Shown here piece after piece: positions 36,379-45,647 of a DNA stretch of 64,000 nt. Source of the DNA: Anaerolineae bacterium (GTDB lineage Bacteria > Chloroflexota > Anaerolineae > Caldilineales > Caldilineaceae); contig JAUIHI010000012.1 in assembly GCA_030432295.1 (NCBI GenBank), positions 1-64,000 of the forward strand, read 5' to 3'. Within the stretch, counting starts at the first letter, position 1. Each line of letters begins with the position of its first letter. Both the position numbers and the translations under genes were made by a program. The notes beneath the pieces are model-generated. The model worked only from the letters and a program-made list of their open reading frames with translations. It searched no databases and was not told the DNA's origin.

Positions 36379-36429
36379 GTGCTGCGTGCTGCGTGAGATC
36401 ACCGTTTGATCTCACGCAGCACGCAGCAC
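36379..36429. repeat. Perfect 23-bp palindrome
   Basis: GTGCTGCGTGCTGCGTGAGA begins a 23-base arm (36379-36401) matched exactly at 36407-36429 with a 5-base loop. Each arm has the tandem unit GTGCTGC. It lies between the UxuA-like and creatininase genes on the minus strand. Confidence 0.8.
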
Positions 36430-36439
36430 CTATCGTTGG

Positions 36440-37396
36440 TCAGGCAACCAGCGCAGTAATCAGCGCCTTCACATAGCCAATCGAATAGCCCCAGCCGATG
36501 TCTTTGGTGCTGTTATCGCCGGGGATGGCCGGGATGTGGTCCGGGTTGATGCAGCCGTCAAAGCCGACTTTGACCAGTTCGCGCAGGATTTTCATCATAT
36601 TCAGGTCGCCGTCGTCCAGCAACGTCTCTTCGTAGCCGCCGGATGTGGCCAGGCTGCCCCGCACGTTGCGCATGTGCACCATAAAAATCTTGCCCTTGCG
36701 CCCGTAGTTGTTGATTTCGTCGATGACCAGACTGCTCCCTCCCGCCTCGGCCCGGGTGCCGATGCAGTAGACGTAGCCCACATTGGCGCTGGGGAAAGCG
36801 TCGATGACCCGGTGAAAGCCGATGCCGCCGAAGGGTGTGTCTACATTAGGCGTGTCTGAGGGATGTACGGCCAGTTTGATGTCGTACTCCTCGGCGATGG
36901 GAACCGTACGCTCGAAGGCGTAGCAGAAGCGGTCCCACCACTTCTGCAACTGGGCCGGGGAGGGAATCTCCACCGGCTCCCGCACAAGCGTCTCGGCCCG
37001 GGCCAGATAACCGCCCCGGTGGGCCGTCTGCTCCCGGCGCATCATCTGTTTGAAGACATCGCCCTCCACCCGCTGGCGGGCGATGGGAATTCCGGCTTCA
37101 CCGTAGACCCGCAACGCCTTGCAGACGTTCTCCAGCTCGTCCTCTGCGCCCACCCGGTCCTCGACAAAGACTTCGCTCAGGTTGGGCAGAGTGACCCGGT
37201 TGATGTCCATGCCCAGGGCGCGCAGACGGCGGCGTAGCGTCTTGACACCCTCCAAATCCGGGTAGCCCTGCTCGGCCACACCGGGCATCTCCCGGTCGCC
37301 GCCAAAGTCGATGGCGTCCGCGCCCAGCGCCACCCGCTGGCGCAGAAATGTGTCGGTCAGTTCGGCATTGTGGGAAAAGATAGAAACGCGAAGCAT
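36440..37396 (-). CDS. Mannonate dehydratase-like (UxuA family)
   Basis: A 318-aa TIM-barrel enzyme of the UxuA type. Matching segments are KLAVHPSDTPN, YVYCIGTRAEAG, IFMVHMRNVRG, DDGDLNMMKILREL and CINPDHIPAIPGD; the His, Cys and Asp residues here bind metal in UxuA. It would dehydrate mannonate to 2-keto-3-deoxygluconate. It is somewhat shorter than the roughly 350-400 aa of typical UxuA, so it may be a subfamily with another aldonate. Confidence 0.82.
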   Translation of the reverse strand: MLRVSIFSHNAELTDTFLRQRVALGADAIDFGGDREMPGVAEQGYPDLEGVKTLRRRLRALGMDINRVTLPNLSEVFVEDRVGAEDELENVCKALRVYGEAGIPIARQRVEGDVFKQMMRREQTAHRGGYLARAETLVREPVEIPSPAQLQKWWDRFCYAFERTVPIAEEYDIKLAVHPSDTPNVDTPFGGIGFHRVIDAFPSANVGYVYCIGTRAEAGGSSLVIDEINNYGRKGKIFMVHMRNVRGSLATSGGYEETLLDDGDLNMMKILRELVKVGFDGCINPDHIPAIPGDNSTKDIGWGYSIGYVKALITALVA

Positions 37397-37446
37397 TGGG
37401 GGTTGTCCTTTCGAAAATTGGTTCTGAAATGTTTTTTTTGACGGCG

Positions 37447-37512
37447 GACCGCGGACGACGGACGAACGTATGGCGAGAAAAGGTGCTCAACGTTCGTCCG
37501 TCGTCCGCGGTC
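37447..37512. repeat. Perfect 22-bp palindrome, family D
   Basis: GACCGCGGACGACGGACGAA begins a 22-base arm (37447-37468) matched exactly at 37491-37512. A TTTTTTTTG run precedes it. It lies between the RraA-like and UxuA-like genes. Confidence 0.8.
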
Positions 37513-37516
37513 TTTC

Positions 37517-38398
37517 CTACCACGTCCGTTCTTTCAACAAATCCTGAATCGCATCCCGCGACACGGAGAGTTCGTCGATGTGATCCTCCAGCCAACGGGA
37601 GAAATCAGCTTCGATGTGGTCCTCCCAGCGCCGGTCGATCTCGCCAGAGGTATAGACTTCTTCCCGCAGACGCTGCTTGCCGAACTGGTCCCGCAGGCGG
37701 ATGAGTTCGGAGGTCTTCACCACCTTTTCGGCCAGATGGGGCGGGATGAAGACAACGCCGTCCTTGCGCCCCAGCACCACATCGCCAGGCATAACAGTCA
37801 CCTGGCCGATGCGGGTGGGGCAGTTGACCCCGGCCAGCATAATTGTGGGCGAGGCATAGCTGGGGTGGACGCCCCGGAAGAAGCTGACGAAACCGGGCAG
37901 TTCCTCCACACCGTCGATGTCCCGGATGGCCGCGTCGTGGACGACGCCGTTGCCCGACTTGCGCAGGATACTCGTGGCCAGATTGTCGCCGATGACCGCG
38001 CCCTGCTCGATCTTGCCGTAGACATCGGCCACGTAGACATCCCCCGGCACGAGCATATCAATCGGCCAGGAAATCTGATCGCCAATCGCGCCCACGCGTG
38101 CGCCTTTCTCCTCCATCAGCTTGCGCATATCCGGGCGGCGGGGCATATACATCGCTGTCAGCGCCCGGCCCACCAGAACCTCGCTGGGATGGGTGCAGAT
38201 AAAATCGCCCGCGTACTGGTAGTGAAAGTTGTCCCCGCGCAGAATTCCCCAAGCTTCGGTGACCGTCACCAGCCGCATACGCTCCAGAATGCTGTCGGGC
38301 ACTCTGGGCCGTCCGTCGGCAAAACGCTCACCGGTCCATTCGGGGGTATAGTCGATAATCTCTTCGGGGTTGAGATTCAACGGTGCAAACTTTTCCAC
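37517..38398 (-). CDS. RraA-like protein (aldolase/dimethylmenaquinone methyltransferase family)
   Basis: A 293-aa protein with the RraA fold: AVIGDNLATSILRKSGNGVVHDAAIRD and MPGDVVLGRKDGVVFIPPHLAEKV. The family includes HMG/CHA aldolases and the RNase E inhibitor RraA; beside sugar-acid genes an aldolase or hydratase role is more likely. The Gly-Asp and Arg-Asp dyads of the aldolase active site are recognisable. The GTG at 38398 has GAGGAG upstream; an ATG at 38431 is the alternative. Confidence 0.8.
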   Translation of the reverse strand: MEKFAPLNLNPEEIIDYTPEWTGERFADGRPRVPDSILERMRLVTVTEAWGILRGDNFHYQYAGDFICTHPSEVLVGRALTAMYMPRRPDMRKLMEEKGARVGAIGDQISWPIDMLVPGDVYVADVYGKIEQGAVIGDNLATSILRKSGNGVVHDAAIRDIDGVEELPGFVSFFRGVHPSYASPTIMLAGVNCPTRIGQVTVMPGDVVLGRKDGVVFIPPHLAEKVVKTSELIRLRDQFGKQRLREEVYTSGEIDRRWEDHIEADFSRWLEDHIDELSVSRDAIQDLLKERTW

Positions 38399-38620
38399 TG
38401 GACGTACTCTCCTCTGTTGGGTTGAAATCATTAAGATATCCCAACCACCCGATAACCGAATGGATTGTCAAGCGATTGGGTGATGGGATCGTTCTCTCGT
38501 TACGCTTCGAGCCAAACCGGCAGCGCGCGGGGTCTGCTCTGTGTTTTTGGAAGATAGCGTCGATCTTCTGCCGTCCCCCGGTGCTGAGAGGCCAGGCGAG
38601 AAAATCTGTCGGCTCTTCGA

Positions 38621-39757
38621 TCAACAGACTTCCACTGTCAACTTCTTCACCCGCGCCTCGTCCCAGACCGCGCCCCAGCCCGGTGCATCCTCCGGCGGGG
38701 CGATGTGGCCGTCTTCGATCAGCGGCGCGTTGAGCAGACCCCACGCCTCGCCCATCTGCCGGTTGAGGGTGTTGTCCCTGCCAAAATATTCGTAGTAGTC
38801 GGTGTTGTCGATGCAACAGCCCACGTGGGCGTGGACCAGTCCGAAGAGTCCGCCCTGGCCGTTGAGTTCCACATTCGTGCCGTGGAGTTCGGCCAGGTGG
38901 GCCAGTTTCAGCACTTGGGTCGTGCCAAAGGTGGCCCGCGCCCGCAGCCGGTCCGTCGCGCCCTGGATCAGCCACTGGGCAGTGATGTCCATATCGTGAA
39001 AGAGCCGCTCGGTCGCCATCACCGGCATCGTCAGCGCTGCGCACAATTCCTGATACTGGTTCATCTTCTGCTCGTGCATCGGCTCTTCCAGCCATACGAA
39101 GTCGAGTTCCTCCATCACCCGTCCGGTTTCGATGGCTTCACGCAGACTGTAGGAGCAGACCGGGTCGCTGATCAGCGCGTAGTCGTCGCCCACTTCCCGG
39201 CGCACCGCGTGATAGATGGGGATGTCGGCTTTGCCCCCTTTGTAGCTGTGGAATTTGTAGGCTGTCACGCCGTAGTCCCGCCCGCCGTCGATGTGGGCCA
39301 GATAGCCTGCGGTGTCCATATCCCCGCCGGTGAGGTAGACGGGCAGGCGATCCCGCACCCGGCCAATCAGCGCGTGGACAGGCAGCCCGGCCACCTGCCC
39401 GGCGATGTCCCACAGGCAGTTGTCGAACTCGCCAAACCAGCCCGGCTCCTGGTAGACCCAGCGGGTCCCCTTCTGCAGCATCTGAAAGAGACGTTCCCGG
39501 TGGAAGGGGTTTTCACCGATGACGTGGCGGCGCAGAATCTCCGCCTGGGCCGGGGTGATGGAAGTGGGAGCCATCCGCCCCACAACGCCCGCGTCGGTGT
39601 GGACTTCGATGATGTGGAGCCGGGCGGGCTGGTCGCCGGGCAAGGCTTTGTGGGTGTATTGGGTGCGGTGCAGACCGGGGACCTGGACCAAACGGTGGCC
39701 GCCCCGTTTCTGTTCAGGGTTTTCGAGAATCAACAATTTTACGTCGGTAATGCGCAT
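38621..39757 (-). CDS. Enolase-superfamily dehydratase/racemase, divergent (starvation-sensing/ManD-like)
   Basis: A 378-aa protein. The catalytic face shows Lys168-Phe-His170 and Lys173 (AYKFHSYKGG), metal ligands Asp198, Glu224 (WLEEPM) and Glu250 (MATER). The end of the barrel reads LNGQGGLFGLVHAHVGCC in place of the usual His-Pro/Gly strand. Substrate and stereochemistry cannot be predicted; mannonate or gluconate type acids are likely. GGAGG stands 5 bases before the ATG at 39757. Confidence 0.82.
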   Translation of the reverse strand: MRITDVKLLILENPEQKRGGHRLVQVPGLHRTQYTHKALPGDQPARLHIIEVHTDAGVVGRMAPTSITPAQAEILRRHVIGENPFHRERLFQMLQKGTRWVYQEPGWFGEFDNCLWDIAGQVAGLPVHALIGRVRDRLPVYLTGGDMDTAGYLAHIDGGRDYGVTAYKFHSYKGGKADIPIYHAVRREVGDDYALISDPVCSYSLREAIETGRVMEELDFVWLEEPMHEQKMNQYQELCAALTMPVMATERLFHDMDITAQWLIQGATDRLRARATFGTTQVLKLAHLAELHGTNVELNGQGGLFGLVHAHVGCCIDNTDYYEYFGRDNTLNRQMGEAWGLLNAPLIEDGHIAPPEDAPGWGAVWDEARVKKLTVEVC

Positions 39758-39901
39758 GGGTTCCTCCAGGGGGATGAAGAAAGTAAATGGAACGTCCCCA
39801 ATCATACCCGTCACGCTACCGAACCGCAAGCGGCCAAAAACCCGGGCCGCAGCGGGAATGGAGAGCTTCGGCTCTACTGTCCAGGCTGACCGGCACTCAA
39901 T

Positions 39902-41233
39902 TTACACCGGCGGGCTGTCGATCGCCTTGACTGCCTGGGGTGCGACGGGAGTGGCCGTGCGTTCGCTCTTCCTGCGCCGGAAATCGCGGAAGAACCACCA
40001 GAAGATAAACGCGCCAGCCAGATTAAGCCCACCCGTCAACAGGAAGAGGCTCTCGTAGCCCAGGCGCGTAATCATATAGCCGCCGCCCAGGGCCAGACTG
40101 GTGAAGGAGATGCCCGCGGCCATCTCCCCCGCGCCGGTGAGGGTTCCCCGCTGGCGGGGCGCCACAATGCGCATGGAAAAATTCATTGTGGCCGGGTAGC
40201 GCATGGCCGACAGCCCCACAATCGCAATATAGCCCACCGCAGCCGCGCCGACTGTGGGCAGAAAGGTCATAGGCAGATAGCCGAGGGTGACGATCAGGCA
40301 GGAGACCACCACCACATTCAGGTTGCCAAAGCGCCGGGTGAAGACGGGGGTGAGCAGAGCCACGGGCACGGCGATCAGCCGCCCTGCCGCCGAGATCAGC
40401 CCAATTGTCGAAGTGGCGGCCTGCAAGTGGGTGTCCAGATAGACGTTGAAAAAGACGAAGACAGTGGCGACCCCAGCCACCTGTAGCACACGCACGACCA
40501 GCAGCAGCAGAAAGAGGCCGAAGGGCAGAGGCTCTTTGCCCGCTGGTGCAGGCGCGCGGGGGTCTTTGTCCGGCACTTCCTCCTCGTTGTCGTCAGCGGC
40601 CACATTCTCGGCACGGCGCAGAACCAGAATAGCGGGCACTATCAGCAGCCCGGCCAGCAGCAATGGCAAGCGATAGGGCACAGGTGAGTCCAGCGTCGTC
40701 CCCAGCAGGGGCGCAAAGAGCGCAGGCAGCGCGCCACCGATCAGACTGCCCGCAAAAGCAGCGGTCGCCATCAGCCCGGTCTGCATGGAAAAGAGGTGGT
40801 CCCGGTTGGCTGGGGCCGTACTCGCCATCATAAAAGGCGCGCTGTTGACAAAATAGAGGGACATCCCCAAAAAGACGACGATATACGCGCCGGTCAACCC
40901 AGCCTGCTGCCAGCCACCCCCCAGCATTTCGGCCACAGGCAACAGAGCCGCACCCAGCAGCAGCACACTTAATCCCACCAGAATCATCCGACGCACGCCC
41001 CACCAGTTGCCAAAGAGGGCCGCAGGCAGGCTGAAAAGGGCAAAGGCGAAGAGTCCGGCGGAGTTGATCGCACCCACTGCTTCCGGCCCGTAGCCCAGAC
41101 GCAGGAGGTAGAGGTTGAAGAGGACGGAAAAAATACCGCCGTCGAAACCGAAGCCGACCAGAAAGGCCGAAAACAAAAAGAGGCGCACATTGGGGCTGAA
41201 AAGTCGCACTGTGGCGCGCAAAGATGTGAGCAT
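39902..41233 (-). CDS. Major facilitator superfamily transporter
   Basis: A 443-aa inner-membrane protein with about 12 helices and a charged loop in the middle (AADDNEEEVPDKDP). The first loop lacks a clear GxxxDRxGRR motif but has GNWWGVRRM. It likely imports or exports small solutes; in this island a sugar acid is plausible. There is no binding-protein partner. Confidence 0.82.
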   Translation of the reverse strand: MLTSLRATVRLFSPNVRLFLFSAFLVGFGFDGGIFSVLFNLYLLRLGYGPEAVGAINSAGLFAFALFSLPAALFGNWWGVRRMILVGLSVLLLGAALLPVAEMLGGGWQQAGLTGAYIVVFLGMSLYFVNSAPFMMASTAPANRDHLFSMQTGLMATAAFAGSLIGGALPALFAPLLGTTLDSPVPYRLPLLLAGLLIVPAILVLRRAENVAADDNEEEVPDKDPRAPAPAGKEPLPFGLFLLLLVVRVLQVAGVATVFVFFNVYLDTHLQAATSTIGLISAAGRLIAVPVALLTPVFTRRFGNLNVVVVSCLIVTLGYLPMTFLPTVGAAAVGYIAIVGLSAMRYPATMNFSMRIVAPRQRGTLTGAGEMAAGISFTSLALGGGYMITRLGYESLFLLTGGLNLAGAFIFWWFFRDFRRRKSERTATPVAPQAVKAIDSPPV

Positions 41234-41262
41234 ACGAAATGCCAGTCCTGTTGCTGAAACGT

Positions 41263-41335
41263 AAAACGTGAAACGTGAGAGTAGACAACGATCTCACGCT
41301 TCACGCTTTTTCGGTCTATACGAAATACCCAATAT
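41263..41335. repeat. Compound palindrome, families E and C
   Basis: AAAACGTGAAACGTGAGA and ATCTCACGCTTCACGCTTTT form a hairpin (41263-41310, family E, relative of 59756-59816). It is followed by a half family C element, ACGAAATACCCAATATT (41320-41335). It lies between the glycosidase and MFS genes. Confidence 0.65.
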
Positions 41336-41338
41336 TTT

Positions 41339-42601
41339 TTACGCCACGATACCAGTGCGTTCAATCACCCGTCCGTCGCGCAGATGAATCTCGGCCCGCC
41401 ATTCGTCGCCAGAGACCGACGGCACACCGCCCTGTCGCCAGTTGCTCTGATAGTGTACCATAAACGACTCGTCCCAGGCGCTATCGTAGAGTTCGCCGTT
41501 GCGGAAAAAGTCCACGTGTTCAATGCTCTCCGGGTAGAGGCTGGCCACCCGCAGCCAGCGCTGGCCGATGTCGGTCATGTGGGGTTCCAGCCCTTGCAGA
41601 TAATACTGCTCATCCGCGGGGATGGGGTCTACACCGATGCCGATACCCTCTGCCATGCGACAGGCGAAGAAACGATCCTCGCCGGGCAGCACAGACCAGT
41701 ACGCGGGCGGCTCCTGTTTGGTCATATTGTTGTAATAGCCCCAGGAGACCCCCTCTTTGTAGGTCACCGCCATCTGACCGATGGCCTGGGAATCCTCGTT
41801 GCAGACGATAGGCCGGTTGAGGTTCCAGCCCCGAATCTCCCGAATCATATTGTGCAACCGCTGGCGTGTGCAGCCGTTGCCATGGATCAGAATCACATCG
41901 CTGGCTTCGGCGATCTCCCGGAAGACGGAGCCACCCTTGCCGCTGCATCCCACGGGCAGGCCACCCGATTCAGCCCGGGCCAGGTCATTAAGCGCGGCCA
42001 CTCCTTCCGGATAGAAGAGCAGGGGGTGCTTCTGAAAGGGGGGGATGTCGTGCTCGTTGGCCACTTCGATGATCACATTTGTGTAGCCCCCCTCTTTCAA
42101 GAAGCGGGAAGCGGTGGTGACAGCCGCGCGCACGGCCCGGCCATCCCGCAGGCGCGCGGTCTGGTCGCCGTAGAAATAGCTGACGATCACAACCATTCCG
42201 ATCGCGTCCGCGGCCCGGATCAGCCGGTCCAGACGGCCCGCGTAGGCCGGATCCAGGCTGGTTCCGTCCTCGCCAAAGGGGTTGTTGTCGATGGTCAGAT
42301 TGTTGACTGTGAAGCAGGGGCCACCGCCTTGCAGACCGACGGTAAAGGCGCGCAGGCCGTAGCTGTACCATTCGGGCAGGGCCGCGATCAGTTCGTCCGT
42401 GTGCTGCTCCGGGTCCCAGGCGTCCCGGCCATAGCGGGCAAAGCGGGCCGGGTCGGCTTTGTCGTCGAAGATGCCCTGGATGAAGCGGGCGTTCATCAAC
42501 AGGCCGTGGGCCGCGAGTTTGCTGCCGGGAATGTCGCTGTAGACCAGTTTGTCGTTGATCAGAAATTTCTCGCCGGAAATGGAAAGGTGGGTCTGGGGCA
42601 T
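41339..42601 (-). CDS. Clan GH-A glycoside hydrolase-like protein
   Basis: A 420-aa TIM-barrel protein without a signal peptide. Glu183 in IIEVANEHD has the NE pattern of the GH-A acid/base, and Glu269 in PIVCNEDS is a candidate nucleophile. A beta-rich C-terminal part (about 350-420) follows. I cannot place it in a numbered GH family. It probably cleaves imported glycosides for the sugar-acid pathway. AGGAGA precedes the ATG. Confidence 0.65.
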   Translation of the reverse strand: MPQTHLSISGEKFLINDKLVYSDIPGSKLAAHGLLMNARFIQGIFDDKADPARFARYGRDAWDPEQHTDELIAALPEWYSYGLRAFTVGLQGGGPCFTVNNLTIDNNPFGEDGTSLDPAYAGRLDRLIRAADAIGMVVIVSYFYGDQTARLRDGRAVRAAVTTASRFLKEGGYTNVIIEVANEHDIPPFQKHPLLFYPEGVAALNDLARAESGGLPVGCSGKGGSVFREIAEASDVILIHGNGCTRQRLHNMIREIRGWNLNRPIVCNEDSQAIGQMAVTYKEGVSWGYYNNMTKQEPPAYWSVLPGEDRFFACRMAEGIGIGVDPIPADEQYYLQGLEPHMTDIGQRWLRVASLYPESIEHVDFFRNGELYDSAWDESFMVHYQSNWRQGGVPSVSGDEWRAEIHLRDGRVIERTGIVA

Positions 42602-42702
42602 GGGGTTGTTTCTCCTGAGAGGATGAAATTGGATTTGAATCGGATGGAATAGATGTGTTAAACTACAAGAAAGTCAGTGCGTAAGTATCAAAGGAGGTTT
42701 TT

Positions 42703-42930
42703 ATGAGCGTTGCAACCTACGAAGGATTTGTCGACGAGTCAGGACAGGTGCGTCTATTGGAACCAGTGGTTCTGCCGATCCGCGCCCGGGTCTTTATCGT
42801 CGTGCCAGAATTTGACGAGAAGTTAGGGAAACAGCCACGGCATATCTATTCGCCCCGATTGGTCAATGCCAAAGATGCAGCGGACTTCCAGCTAAACGAG
42901 GTAACATCAACCGATTATGCCGCGCTATGA
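42703..42930 (+). CDS. Antitoxin-like/DUF104-type small protein
   Basis: A 75-aa protein beginning MSVATYEGFVDESGQVRLLE, an AbrB/DUF104-like beta start (first strand, then 'G.V.L...V.LP'), with a polar C-terminal half. AAAGGAGG gives a strong ribosome binding site. It overlaps the retropepsin-like gene by 14 bp, so it is translated with it. Small proteins of this type often precede toxins or retropepsin-like proteases; its function here is unproven. Confidence 0.6.
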   Translation: MSVATYEGFVDESGQVRLLEPVVLPIRARVFIVVPEFDEKLGKQPRHIYSPRLVNAKDAADFQLNEVTSTDYAAL

Positions 42931-43294
42931 CGCCCTTCAATTTAATCCACCTGCACCGGTCGCCCAGGTCCAACTGCGCAATCCTCAGCAACCAAGCCGA
43001 CTCACTTCGGTGCTGATGCTCATCGATTCCGGGGCGGATGTCACGCTTGTGCCCTTAGCCGCTGCAACGGAGATCGGACTGAGTATCGATACTGAGCAAG
43101 GGTATGAACTCAGCGGCTTCGACGGCCAGCAGAGTATCGCCTTTCCCGTTGCGCTGGAATTGACCTTTTCCGGGCGCACTTTCCGCGGCCAGTTCCTCGT
43201 GCTAGACCACTCCATGGGAATCATCGGACGCAATCTCCTCAACCTTCTGCGCATCACCCTCGACGGCCCTCAGTTGGCGTGGACTTTGGCCTGA
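42917..43294 (+). CDS. Retropepsin-like aspartic protease
   Basis: A 125-aa protein of clan AA length. The catalytic motif is LMLIDSGADVTLVP (Asp37-Ser-Gly-Ala), and the second conserved segment is MGIIGRNLLN (residues 100-109), the ILG-R-N pattern of single-domain retropepsins. It would act as a dimer, each subunit giving one Asp. It overlaps the small upstream gene. The substrate is unknown. Confidence 0.78.
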   Translation: MPRYDALQFNPPAPVAQVQLRNPQQPSRLTSVLMLIDSGADVTLVPLAAATEIGLSIDTEQGYELSGFDGQQSIAFPVALELTFSGRTFRGQFLVLDHSMGIIGRNLLNLLRITLDGPQLAWTLA

Positions 43295-43310
43295 TTGTGT
43301 CACATCCCTC

Positions 43311-44495
43311 CTACCGCGCGTGGGGATAATGACCTGCTGGGTGCTTCAACAATTCCGCTTCAATCAAATCCGAACCCAGCCCAGGCCGGGTGGGCAGGAG
43401 CAGATGGCCTTCCTCGATTGTAAAGGGGTGGGTCATTAGATCGTCGCGCCAGGGCGCGTCGTCCACGTCCAGTTCGTGGATGTAGAAGTTGGGAATGGTG
43501 GCGCAGACATTGGCCGAGACAAGCGTATTGATGGGACTGTGACAATTATGCGGCGCGACCAGCACGTCGTAGGCGTGGGCCAAATCGCAGATTTTCTTGC
43601 CCAGCGTAATCCCGTTCCAAGCGAAGTCCGGCATAATCACATCCTGGGCGTGGCGTTCCAAAAAGGGCCGATAGCCGTGGGTTCCAAAGAGGCTCTCGCC
43701 GTGGCAGATGGTCGTCATCGTCGCCTCCCGAATCGTGCGCAGGGCGTCCGGGTCGAGGGTCTCCGTCTCCAGCCACATCAGATTGTAGGGTTCCAGAGCC
43801 TGGGCCAGTTTGATGGCCCCGCCTAGTTTGAAGGTGAAGGCTACGTCCAACGCAATGCCCACATCCGACCCCAGGGCTTCGCGAAAAGTACCAACAATCG
43901 CCTCAGCGCTGCGGATGGTGGCGGGCGGACAATCCCCGGCCCGGTTCCAGAAGCGGTTGAGTACGGGCTGGGCGTCGGCCCGATCTGCGAGCGGGAAGAG
44001 ATTGGTTTTGATGGCGGTATAGCCCCGTTCCAATACTTCATCGGCCAGACGGCGCAGATCGTCGGTGGTCTCTACCGGAGGCAGGCCGAGGGTCTGGGCG
44101 TGGGCCGCGCGCACGCTGCCGCAGTGGGACCAGTAGAGGCGCAGGCGATCCCGCATTTTGCCGCCCAACAGTTGCCAGACCGGCACACCCAACTCTTTGC
44201 CCCGGATGTCCCAGAGGGCCGAGTCGATGCCTGACATCGCCTTATAGGCAATACCCCCTATATGCCGCACGGAAGCCGCAGCCAAATCCCACCAGATCGC
44301 CTCGGCCTGCATAGGGTCCCGGCCAATCACCCACTCGCTATAGCGCTCGACCGTCGCAGCTACCGGGCCGGGGGACCCCCAGTCCGTGCAGTCGCCCCAG
44401 CCGACAAGTCCGGGCTGGTCGGTTTCGACTTTCACGAATGTCCAAGGACGGAAGCCGCCGTCCACAAGAAAGGTTTTGATCGCGGTGATTTTCAT
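43311..44495 (-). CDS. Enolase-superfamily dehydratase with unusual LETE ligand motif
   Basis: A 394-aa protein. Lys163 (AIKTNLFP), Asp217 (ALDVAF), Glu243 in WLETETL where most relatives have LEEP, Glu267 (CHGESLFG) and His316 (APHNCHSPI) outline a working active site. The predicted reaction is aldonate dehydration. The ATG at 44495 has AGAGG upstream. The gene ends 16 bp from the convergent retropepsin gene, the only convergent junction in the window with no palindrome. Confidence 0.83.
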   Translation of the reverse strand: MKITAIKTFLVDGGFRPWTFVKVETDQPGLVGWGDCTDWGSPGPVAATVERYSEWVIGRDPMQAEAIWWDLAAASVRHIGGIAYKAMSGIDSALWDIRGKELGVPVWQLLGGKMRDRLRLYWSHCGSVRAAHAQTLGLPPVETTDDLRRLADEVLERGYTAIKTNLFPLADRADAQPVLNRFWNRAGDCPPATIRSAEAIVGTFREALGSDVGIALDVAFTFKLGGAIKLAQALEPYNLMWLETETLDPDALRTIREATMTTICHGESLFGTHGYRPFLERHAQDVIMPDFAWNGITLGKKICDLAHAYDVLVAPHNCHSPINTLVSANVCATIPNFYIHELDVDDAPWRDDLMTHPFTIEEGHLLLPTRPGLGSDLIEAELLKHPAGHYPHAR

Positions 44496-44551
44496 GGAAT
44501 GCCTCTTTCGCTGAGGAAAAGTCAGAGAAATGCGCAACAATCTTCGTTCAG

Positions 44552-44624
44552 GGACGACAGACGGCAGACGGCAGACGAACCGATTCGGAAGTAAGTTCGT
44601 CTATCCTCCACCGTCCATCGTCAT
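44552..44624. repeat. Intergenic palindrome, family D
   Basis: GGACGACAGACGGCAGACGG and AGTTCGTCTATCCTCCACCG are imperfect arms of the GGACGACAGACG family. It lies upstream of the preceding dehydratase gene and after the aldo/keto reductase gene on the minus strand. Confidence 0.65.
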
Positions 44625-44627
44625 CTC

Positions 44628-45617
44628 CTACCGCATCCGGGACGGCGACATCCACGGGTCCGGGTTGTTGCCCAGCGCCCGTTTGACCGGCTCCGTGACC
44701 CGGTTCAACGCCGCCACCACCTCCGCCGACAATTCCAGTCCCAGGCTGGGCAGATTCCAGGCCAACTCCTCCGGCTTGCGCGCCCCCACCAAAAACGAAG
44801 TGACACCCGCCTGCTGACGCACCCAGGCCAGCGCCACCGCGGCCATAGGCTGGCCCAATCCGTCGGCGATACGACGAATCTCGGCCAGGGCTGCAAAGAC
44901 CTCTGCCTCGCAGCCCGCTTCGCCGTGCTGGGACTGGGGGCGACTGTCGGCGTAGAGACGGGTGCGGGCCAATCCTTCCGGCACATCGTCGGCAGAAGCG
45001 TAGCGCCCGGTCAGCAGCCCCTGGGCCAAGGGGCTGTAGCAGATGATCCCCACGCCCCGTTCCACGCAAAGGGGCAGCACATCGCCTTCGATCACCCGCC
45101 AGAGCAGAGAAAAGGGCATTTGGTCTGTCACCACATCGGTCAGTTCCAGGATGGCGGATAAATCCTGCACGCCGAAATTGCTTACACCGATGGCGCGGAT
45201 TTTGCCTTGGCTTTGCAGGGTCTCCAGTGCGCCAACGGTCTCCTCCAACTGCACAGCCCAGTTGGGCCAGTGAATCTGGTAGAGGTCGATGACGTCCGTC
45301 TGCAAATTGCGCAGGCTCTGTTCACAGGCAGCAATTACATCTGCCCCGGCCAGATGGGAGGGGCTGACTTTGGTGGCGATGACCGCTTCGTCCCGGCGGC
45401 CAACCAATCCCCGGCCCAGCACCCGCTCGGAAGTGCCCGCTTCGTAGCCCTCGGCCGTGTCGAAAAAGTTGATGCCCGCGTCCAGCGCGGCGTGGACAGT
45501 GGCGATGGAGTCGTCGTCGCTCTGCTCGCCCCAGACTTTGCCGCCCGCAAAGGGCCAGCAGCCCAGGGCAATGGCCGAAACATCGATGTCTGTTTTGCCC
45601 AGTTGTCGATAGTGCAT
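44628..45617 (-). CDS. Aldo/keto reductase
   Basis: A 329-aa (beta/alpha)8 NADPH-dependent oxidoreductase. The tetrad is complete: Asp53 and Tyr58 (FDTAEGYEAG), Lys83 (ATKV) and His116 (YQIHWPN). The C-terminal part shows the cofactor-binding FLVGARKPEELAWN. It resembles L-fucose/L-galactose dehydrogenase-like and YdjG/YajO-type members, which suits a first oxidation of a sugar before lactonase and dehydratase steps. Confidence 0.87.
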   Translation of the reverse strand: MHYRQLGKTDIDVSAIALGCWPFAGGKVWGEQSDDDSIATVHAALDAGINFFDTAEGYEAGTSERVLGRGLVGRRDEAVIATKVSPSHLAGADVIAACEQSLRNLQTDVIDLYQIHWPNWAVQLEETVGALETLQSQGKIRAIGVSNFGVQDLSAILELTDVVTDQMPFSLLWRVIEGDVLPLCVERGVGIICYSPLAQGLLTGRYASADDVPEGLARTRLYADSRPQSQHGEAGCEAEVFAALAEIRRIADGLGQPMAAVALAWVRQQAGVTSFLVGARKPEELAWNLPSLGLELSAEVVAALNRVTEPVKRALGNNPDPWMSPSRMR

Positions 45618-45647
45618 CTTTTTCCCTCCGGTGAATCTGAAAGCTCG

